Positions 57,854-64,000 of a DNA stretch of 64,000 bases are shown here, piece by piece. The notes below the pieces were generated by a model, which did not search any database, was not told the DNA's origin, and saw only the letters and a list, made by a program, of their open reading frames with translations. The stretch lies in assembly GCA_019022495.1 (NCBI GenBank), contig JAFEKR010000002.1, positions 5,022,001-5,086,000 on the forward strand. Direction: 5' to 3'. The stretch's first letter is position 1. Every line of letters starts with the position of its first letter. A program made the translations under genes and the position numbers. This DNA is from Epichloe hybrida (taxonomy: Eukaryota; Ascomycota; Sordariomycetes; Hypocreales; Clavicipitaceae).

Positions 57854-58340
57854 GGAGAAACTAGTATATAACTAGGTAAAGGCTACTAAAGTATAGGTAA
57901 AGTACTATAACTAGAGATATTAGCTAATAACCTTAAAAAGAGAAGACTTAGTACTACTATTAGTAAAGAATATTAGGCTTAAGGATATAAAATAGAAGCT
58001 AAACCTAAGATTTATTAGGCTATTTTAAATACTTAATACTATAGGTAAATAAGCATACTAACTAGCGCTACCTAATAAGTATAGCTAACTATATAATATG
58101 TTTTACATTAGCCTATTAGAGCTATAGAATTACTAGGAAGATACCCTAGATAAGGATATGCTAATACTAGACCTTAAAGATAATAATAATAAGTTTAAAG
58201 TTAAAGAAGTTAGGGATTATAGGAAGATATATAAAGGTAATAAATACCTAGTAAAATAGAAGGGCTAGCTAAGTAAATATAATTAATAGGTAGTGTTAGA
58301 AGATATAGAAAGTGCTTAATATATAATTTAAGCTTTTTAT
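57854..58340 (+). pseudogene. GypE integrase end and chromodomain
   Basis: The frame continues after CopB-1. NIRLKDIK*KLNLRFIRLF near 57970-58025 belongs to the GPFKILK-like SH3-type end of integrase. The chromodomain at 58196-58335 reads FKVKEVRDYRKIYKGNKYLV, a stop at Trp, KG*LSKYN**VVLEDIESA and the helix YII*AFY. Two of the aromatic-cage Trp codons are stops. The MAGGY-like form (GWPSEYNQW in relatives) differs from those of GypC, GypD and GypF. This is the last recognisable piece of GypE. Confidence 0.92.
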
Positions 58341-59455
58341 TAAAGTAAAATAAGTAGAAAGCATAGTAAGATATAAGTAAGTTATAAGTAATAAGGGATA
58401 AGGTAATTATAAAAAAGGCCTAGCCTTATTAGCTACTATTATACTTTAATTAAAACCCTTATTAGACTATTTACTAAATAATAAAAGAAAAGATACTTAT
58501 AAGGAAGGGAGTCTTATAGGAAACCCTTCTATAGTTACTTTCTTATATATTAAAATAACGCTATTATAAAGGAAGTACTTAGTACCCTTACTCTTATTTT
58601 TCTAAACTATTACCTTTATTACCTAGAAAAACTAGTGCTTTACTACCCCCTAGGGTATAAATCCTAGATTATAATATTATAGCTATAAAGTTATTTTTCT
58701 CTTCTAGGAATTATAATATATAGCGTAGTTTAGCTATAAAAGTTAGTAAATAGGTAGTAAAGGAGAAGTAATAACTTATAATCCCTAGGGTAAGGGTAGG
58801 ATATATAGTAACTAAAAGTTACTAGCGCGAAATAATATACTAATTATATATAGCTAAAGCAGCTTACCTAGGGAGTAAGTAAAGGTCTAGAGAATATATA
58901 ATAAAATATACCTAATAGACCTTAGTAGCCTTAGTTAAACTAAAGGAAACATAATAAGCTATATTAGCGTAATTAAACCCTAAAATAAGGTTTAGATAAT
59001 AGGTGCTAAAATAGTAGTAAGTTACCTTAGAAAATATATAATTATTAGGGTTATTAGGGTTCTAATTACTTAGGGTATTTATTAAAGTTTTTACCTAATT
59101 AAAGGTAGTAAGAAAATTTAGAAAATCCCCTTATATAGTTAGCATTACCTAGAGAGATATAGGTAATTAGGGACTAAAAGAGTAAAGAATATAATATACT
59201 TACTATCTTATAAGTATTACTATATTTAATACACTAGATATAACACTTTAAATGTTTCCCTTTAATAATAGTAGTTAGCGCGCTAGGGAATTAATAGTTA
59301 ATCTAAGGGATATTAGGCTTAGCTAAAGAATTCTTCTTAAAGTCTACATAACCTATGCGTAAATAATATATATAGGAATATCCTTTTAAATAAATATTAG
59401 GGATAGCTATAATAATAATACTCTTAATGCTTTCCCTATCTAATTCTATTCTAAT
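58341..59455 (+). other. Unassigned AT-rich stretch, probably GypE 3' region
   Basis: 1.1 kb without a readable domain or repeat border. By position it should hold the 3' end of GypE and its LTR, but no second LTR is in the window to define it. Near 59374-59391 gcgtaaataatatatata equals the 3' tail of the Tad LINE, which may mark the end of another truncated LINE copy or be chance in AT-rich DNA. Two ttagggttattaggg-type units at about 59047-59064 are too few to be telomeric. Confidence 0.45.
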
Positions 59456-59791
59456 CAGAGCATGTAATGTAATGTAATATTTGGGGTTTGGATGTAATGT
59501 GTAATGTAATGTAATGTAATGTAATGTAATGTGTAATTACATTACATTACATTACATTACATTACAAACATTACAAACATTACAAACATTACAAACATTA
59601 CAAACATTACAAACATTACAAACATTACAAATGTAATGTTAGGAGGAAAAGAAAGTGGGGTATATTAATATCTTATAATATACTTTAGATTTTTCTCTAT
59701 TAGATTAATATAAGTGTTTTTATGATAGGTATTTTATTAAATTTACTATTAAATATCTTAATTTCCTATCTTTTAGACTATTAGTTATATC
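59456..59791. mobile_element. hAT-2: left end of a second hAT-like transposon
   Basis: Begins cagagcatgtaatg, sharing cagagcat with hAT-1, after flank attctaat (the expected 8-bp duplication; its partner is outside the window or lost). The subterminal pentamer is tgtaa in place of tgtat. After the arrays, a unique stretch (59634-59730) resembles the matching stretch of hAT-1 (gttagg...tatactttagattttt against tatagtagatttt). It is interrupted at 59792 by an inverted hAT-1-type end. The right end is not in view. Confidence 0.7.
59461..59637. repeat. hAT-2 subterminal arrays: tgtaa pentamers, inverse, and 9-mers
   Basis: Direct tgtaa runs (59462-59534) are followed by the inverse (attac, 59535-59565), then eight 9-bp units attacaaac at 59561-59632 (seven perfect, the last ending at). 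Strong hairpin potential between the two arms. Confidence 0.88.
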
Positions 59792-59933
59792 CAGAGCATT
59801 GCAATACAATACAATACATTACACAATACAATACATCCAAAATTTTATAATACAATACAATACATGTATTATTTGTATTGTTTTGTATTTTTTTTCTTTT
59901 TTTTTAGTTTTAAGTAAATTCCTTAATTATAAG
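59792..59933 (-). mobile_element. hAT-1b: inverted right-end fragment of the hAT-1 family
   Basis: Reads cagagcattgcaatacaata and continues as a near-exact reverse complement of 3386 down to about 3255, including the ttttttttctttttttttag stretch. It breaks off at 59933 in ataag, where CopB-2 begins. The flank gttatatc (59784-59791) is the expected 8-bp duplication. The remainder presumably lies beyond CopB-2, outside the window. A 88-codon plus-strand frame that crosses into the CopB LTR (59799-60062) is a chance fusion of simple repeat and LTR. Confidence 0.88.
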
Positions 59934-60164
59934 TGTTGCGACAACCGGGTCAACATCGGGTTGACTACTAGGAAAGTGGAGCACGTGCGGCAGCGCCGCA
60001 CGGTGATTAGCCGCACCCGTACGCGAGGCACACACGTAACTCGCGTCCCCTTTTTCTTATAGCCACACAACGCTATAAATAGCTTTAATTCTTAAACCTT
60101 ATTATATCATTAAACCTAACCCTACATTACACTAGTGCATACTAATCCCTTAGTATAACTAACA
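59934..60164 (+). repeat. CopB-2 5' LTR
   Basis: 231 bp, tgttgcgacaaccgggtc to taactaaca. Near-intact in its first 130 bases (cacgtgcggcagcgccgcac). TATA-like tataaatag at 60074-60082. Confidence 0.96.
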
Positions 60165-62705
60165 CTAATTAGTAGTTAAAAAACCATAGATAAGCTAGGA
60201 ACTACTTAAGAAGAGGCCTTCCTTTAGCTACCTAAGGAAGTATGCTAAAGGAAGATAGACTCCGGATACTAAATATTAGGCTTCCTAGGGATTTAACTTT
60301 TTCTATTAGCAAGTCTCTAACTATTAATAGAAGAATTAATCCTATTATCTATCACAAGAAAACCAATTAACTAACTAAGAGTTTATAGCTATATATAACT
60401 TCTTAAACCAGAGATTAAAAACCCCTTAACCCTACTAGTTAAAAATCCCTTAGCCTTGCTAACTAAAGACTATTAATAATAGCACCCCTAAGTAATAAAT
60501 AAGCTTTATTATAGACTACTAAAGGAAAGTAGCTTACCTAGTTAAGACCTAACAAAGCAAGCCTACCTCTATAACTTTAAAAACATACCTTAGTTATTAC
60601 TACTAACTAGGAGAGCTTAAGAGAACTAGATCCTTAGACTACTAAGGAATAGGAGCTTAATAACTATCTTACTTAGATAATTAATATCTATAAGAGCAGT
60701 TAATATAAAGATCTTACCCTTTAGGAGATCTTTTGTAATAACCTTAATAGCTAGACAAAAGAAATACTTAATTAAGCTTCACAACCTTTAGTACACAAAT
60801 TACAAGACTACCTATATAAGAATAGCGTCTATATTATTCAAAATCAAAGCAGTAAGATCATTAAATCATTAATTTAAGTCCTTAAAGAAGAAACAATATT
60901 ACAGTAGCCTAAAAATAAAATCACAAAGCAAATCACTACAGGCAAATTCCTCTCTTTAAATAATCCTGCCCTTAAAAGCCCTCTAATCATAAGCCCTTCA
61001 ATTTACACTACCCTTATCCATTACCCTTTAGTATATAATCCTCCTATATATAATCCCCTAATCAATAACCCTCACAACCCTATTTTAAACAACCCTCCAG
61101 CTACATAACCACCTCCAGGAAGAAACACACCTAAACCCCCAACAAATCCGACAATTCCGCTAATTATCCTAGAACAACCAATGCAACAGATAACCCTAGC
61201 TATACAAACAGTAATAATCCTATCTAAAAATCAAATTATAAGAAAGATCTTAGAACTTATAAAAAGCTATAAGGATAATGACTATTATAGTAGGAAGATA
61301 TATAACTTTCTCACACTAAAAGTTAACTTATTCTAAAACAAATATAATAGACTAAATCTCCTATAGGAATACATGCATAAGGCCCTTCCCATTATGCTTT
61401 CAGGTGATACTAAGCAGTATTACCTTAATTATCTAGCAAATAAAGGCTTCACATACAAACAAATAGTTAACAACGTTCATTAACAATTTAAAACAAAAAG
61501 TAATTAATAGTTCTATCGCTAAGAATAAAACAGTATAACACTTAGGAATATCATTACTACTAATCTAAATAAATCCAAACTAGATTATCTTAAGATTCTA
61601 CTTATAACCCTTAAACGTATTTATAGAGAACTCTTTCCCCTATTAATAGTTAATACAGAACTCTATTATTAGACCCTAAGCGTAATTTCTAGTGTTCCAG
61701 AGTGCAGGCAAGCTAAATATAATTATTCACCTAGCTTTAAAGGACTTACTAGAGACCTCCATAAATCAATCTCCATCGCCAAAGCTAACAAACCAGCTGC
61801 CTAATTTAACTAAAGCACTATCAGTACCACTAATACTAACGAATCAGAGGTAATGTTTACAGACCGCCATTATAACTAACCATATAATTAATAAGGTTAA
61901 GACAGAGGCTATGGTTACTATAACTAAGGCTATAACTACAGTAAATACCACATCTATAACAAGAACAAATACTAGTTAACAAACCATCTAGAAAAAGACT
62001 AGAAAAAGGTAAAAGAGCGCTAGTAAAAGAATAAGAGACACTAATTACTACTAATAGAGAAAAAGTATTAGGCATTCCTCATGGCCTATAAAGGCTAAGC
62101 ATCTAAAGAAGCTAATAACCTCACTAATAAAGTATAGGAATTAGCTAAAACCTTCGTCAAGTCTAATAATAATAAAGACAAGGATAATAATACTAAAGAG
62201 ACTTTCACATTAAAGTTTAACTAGCTAAGTATCACATAATTCTTTACATCAGGATTTCAACTAGTTAACAGCAACATTATTAATATCCTAAGAGATAAAT
62301 CATTTAAGCATGCATACCTTAAGCACAATCCCTTTAATAATATAAAAACCTCTTATATTTCAGAGGAACATTACTTTAAAGAAGTTTTTTAAGGGATAAT
62401 ACCTAACACAGGAGCCTCAGGTATCTTAACAGCTAGAATCAGATAAGTACAAGCTTTGCTAAGATTAATGCCATCGCTAAAGATCAAACTAACTCCAGAA
62501 AAGATAATTAAATTTAGTGCTAGAAGCGTAATCACAAAAGGAGTAGTTAACGTACTAACAAAGCTAGGCAACATCCCTTTCTATATAATTAACACATATA
62601 CGCCTTTCTTATTCTCTTTAGATAACATAGATAGGTTACGCATTAAGGTAGACAACCTCGCAAACATATTAATCTAAGATAATAAGATAGTTCCTATTAT
62701 TAGGA
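60165..62705 (+). pseudogene. CopB-2 leader, gag and protease
   Basis: The leader (60165-60280) starts ctaattagtagtta, the candidate primer site. Gag is collinear with CopB-1: the Pro/Asn-rich linker near 61015-61080, capsid-like segment 61230-61680, then uninterrupted through the CopA-3 insertion site (about 61705) to the knuckle near 61940-61985 (TTSITRTNTS* in one frame; the knuckle frame reads KYHIYNKNKY). Protease near 62385: VF*GIIPNTGASGILTARIR, with NTG against NIG in CopB-1. An open stretch 62456-62674 contains LTPEKIIKFSARSVITKG and NIPFYIINTYTPFLFSLDNI. Antisense frames at 61857-62075 and 62389-62574 are shadows. Confidence 0.87.
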
Positions 62706-64000
62706 AATAGGGATATCTTTAGTGAACTCTAGAAGCCAGAGAAACAGTAGCTTTCCACCTATTAGAAACAGAACTCTATTAACTATATTAACAATTTAGT
62801 CACCTATTAGTTAAATAGCTCACGAAGATACTAAACTAAGCTAGACATAACATTAAAGCAAAGGCTATCAAACAATTAACTAAAATTTACTACTATTACT
62901 AAATAAACAGAAAGGCCCCAGGCAGATTTAAGTTTATAATCAAAGATAACCATAAGTTTAATTACAAGATCATAGTTAATATTATTTAGATTAACAAACA
63001 ACCTATTCTTTATATTATTAATTCTATAACCTCGTTTTAAGCAGCCTAATTCCTTAATCTAAATAAGCAGAAGGCATGTAACATTTAGAACGCCTTATGT
63101 AAATACTAGATTAACACCTACCTTAGTCCTCTAGAATAGATTATTTATAATACTAGAAAGAACTTTATATTAGCAGAATTTAAGTATTATATATAATTAC
63201 TATTAATCAAGATTCATAAAGTTCTAGTTAAGGCCTACAATAGCATTAGAAAAGTCAAACGCTATCACGGACTATTATAGTAAGCCTATATAATTATTAT
63301 AGACTCTATAGGTTAAGATCTCACGCCTAAGCAATAACTTTAGATAGCTATAAAAGCTATAAACAACTTAGCAGGCCCTAATAGTTTTATTCCTATAATT
63401 CTTATCTTTAGTGCATATCCACGAATAACTAACAAGTCACCGCTAAGTATATCTATTATTTAACAAGCTAAAGCAATTTGCAAAGCCACTAATAAGGTCT
63501 AATAACTCCTAGTAAAGCAACAAGTTCATAATACTCTAAGAACCTAAAATAGCCTAGATATACTACTAACACACTAACTTCTATTATAGTTAGATATACG
63601 CATATAAAGAGAGAAAGATAGATAGTATAGCCCCTATAAGCTTCTTACTACTAATAGAGAAACCTATACCCTTTAAATACCTTATAGACTAATAAGATTC
63701 TAATTAATAGTTATTAAACTATACTATTATAACCTATACTATACTAAAGAACTTCGTAAGTTAATACCTAGAGGTAAAGACTAAGCTATAAATATAAATA
63801 AGACCCTAATAATTAAAAAGATTATCCCTAAAGCTTTAGAAACAAATAAGGAATTACTATAGCCTAAGAGAAAGCATAAAAGACTATAAAAGAAGCTTAT
63901 AGTTTAATTTAACCTTGTAGGAACTAAATACATAGTAACTATGTACTTAGTAAATAAAGACTAAGAGAAAGCATTAATAAAGGAACTTATAGCTAACAGC
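62706..64000 (+). pseudogene. CopB-2 integrase, truncated by the window end
   Basis: Integrase core from about 62925: GRFKFIIKDNHKFNYKIIVN, PILYIIN, TYLSPLE*IIYNTRKNF (second Asp now Asn), KAYNSIRKVKRYH (Glu now Lys, His kept where CopB-1 has Tyr), NSFIPIILIFSAYP. The C-terminal tether MNKLLTTNRETYTL-like region is near 63640-63690, and the RT linker follows to the edge. It supports the CopB-1 reading throughout. Confidence 0.9.

Larger units (their letters stand above)
5928..58340 (+). mobile_element. GypE: ancient Ty3/Gypsy chromovirus split into six pieces
   Basis: One pol reading frame can be followed through the window once nested elements and their duplications are removed: 5928-6606, 13189-13508, 13934-14193, 36052-37466, 44673-44760 and 57854-58340. 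Joined conceptually, they give RT, RNase H, integrase and chromodomain in the Ty3/Gypsy order. At each of the five joints inside the window the coding frame carries on across the insertion. Its LTRs and gag are not identifiable; the 5' part must lie left of CopA-1. Only the listed pieces belong to GypE; all sequence between them is younger. Confidence 0.9.
59934..64000 (+). mobile_element. CopB-2: second CopB Copia element, 3' part outside the window
   Basis: The 5' LTR at 59934-60164, then leader, gag, protease and integrase collinear with CopB-1 but without the CopA insertion. It is inserted in hAT-1b after ataag (59929-59933). The element runs off the window in the linker before RT. It is less RIPed than CopB-1 in many places (c where CopB-1 has t at 60961-61200). 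Confidence 0.96.

Noticed and set aside
59040..59075. Telomere-like ttaggg units
   Set aside because: Only two or three imperfect units, interspersed with unrelated bases, inside AT-rich relic DNA.
59799..60062. 87-codon frame beginning in ataca repeats
   Set aside because: It crosses from a hAT simple-repeat end into the CopB-2 LTR; a chance fusion at an insertion joint.
62389..62574. 61-codon minus-strand frame
   Set aside because: Antisense shadow of the CopB-2 protease.
1..64000. A giant mobile element (Starship-type) or a biosynthetic or defence system hidden in the block
   Set aside because: No tyrosine-recombinase captain, no cargo gene and no host ORF can be seen on either strand; all readable proteins are retrotransposon or LINE relics.
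1..64000. Mitochondrial or apicomplexan origin suggested by the AT bias
   Set aside because: TpA excess with spared CpG, Gln/Trp codons turned to TAA/TAG, and fungal Copia, chromovirus and Tad1-type families point to RIP in an ascomycete nucleus.

Overview
The window is a gene-free, very AT-rich block of fungal repeat DNA. I could find no intact host gene, rRNA, tRNA or CRISPR array. Every coding relic is a transposable-element protein broken by many TAA/TAG stops. The stops sit where CAA/CAG (Gln) or TGG (Trp) codons are expected. Catalytic Asp and Glu codons often read Asn and Lys. CpA/TpG is scarce, TpA is everywhere, and CpG (runs such as gcgcgcgg) survives. This is the mark of repeat-induced point mutation (RIP), which points to a filamentous ascomycete (Pezizomycotina) and an AT-isochore, pericentromeric or subtelomeric compartment. 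I cannot name the species.

Layout. The oldest identifiable layer is one Ty3/Gypsy chromovirus, here called GypE. Its pol is scattered over six pieces between 5928 and 58340: RT start, RT end, RNase H start, RNase H end plus integrase, an integrase scrap, and integrase end plus chromodomain. It was split by six insertions, and the target-site duplications (TSDs) of five can be read: a 6.57-kb Tad1-like LINE (6607-13175, 13-bp TSD), a 410-bp 5'-truncated copy of the same LINE (13509-13918, 15-bp TSD), the Copia element CopA-2 (14194-36046, TSD atagc), the Gypsy element GypF (37467-44667, TSD tttac) and the Copia element CopB-1 (44761-57848, TSD gttag). The sixth, CopA-1, ends at 5927 and starts left of the window.

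Second and third layers. CopA-2 carries two further Gypsy elements: GypC (17088-24314, minus strand, TSD atatt) and GypD (26550-34360, TSD ctaag). CopB-1 carries CopA-3 (46541-53350, TSD gtaag). GypF carries a 337-bp SINE-like insertion with a 14-bp TSD and little RIP (40480-40816). CopA-1 carries a hAT-like DNA transposon (1051-3386, 8-bp TSD, 10-bp terminal inverted repeats), which itself carries a solo CopA LTR (2693-3001, TSD ataat). On the right, another hAT-like end (59456) holds an inverted fragment of the first hAT family (59792), which is cut by a second CopB element (59934 to the window end).

No genes here work together in a pathway. The content is a stratigraphy of at least fourteen insertions, four levels deep in places, whose relative order can be read from TSDs and interrupted reading frames. 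Four separate chromoviruses (C, D, E, F) each end pol with a chromodomain, which in characterised relatives directs integration to heterochromatin; this fits the self-stacking seen here. The most unusual items are the un-RIPed SINE-like insert, the hAT ends with evolving pentamer arrays, a 25-nt block conserved in the 3' regions of both Copia families, and long non-pol 3' regions in the Gypsy elements. Domain borders inside the relics are approximate (about 50 bp) because they were read by eye through stops; LTR and TSD borders are exact to the base unless stated.
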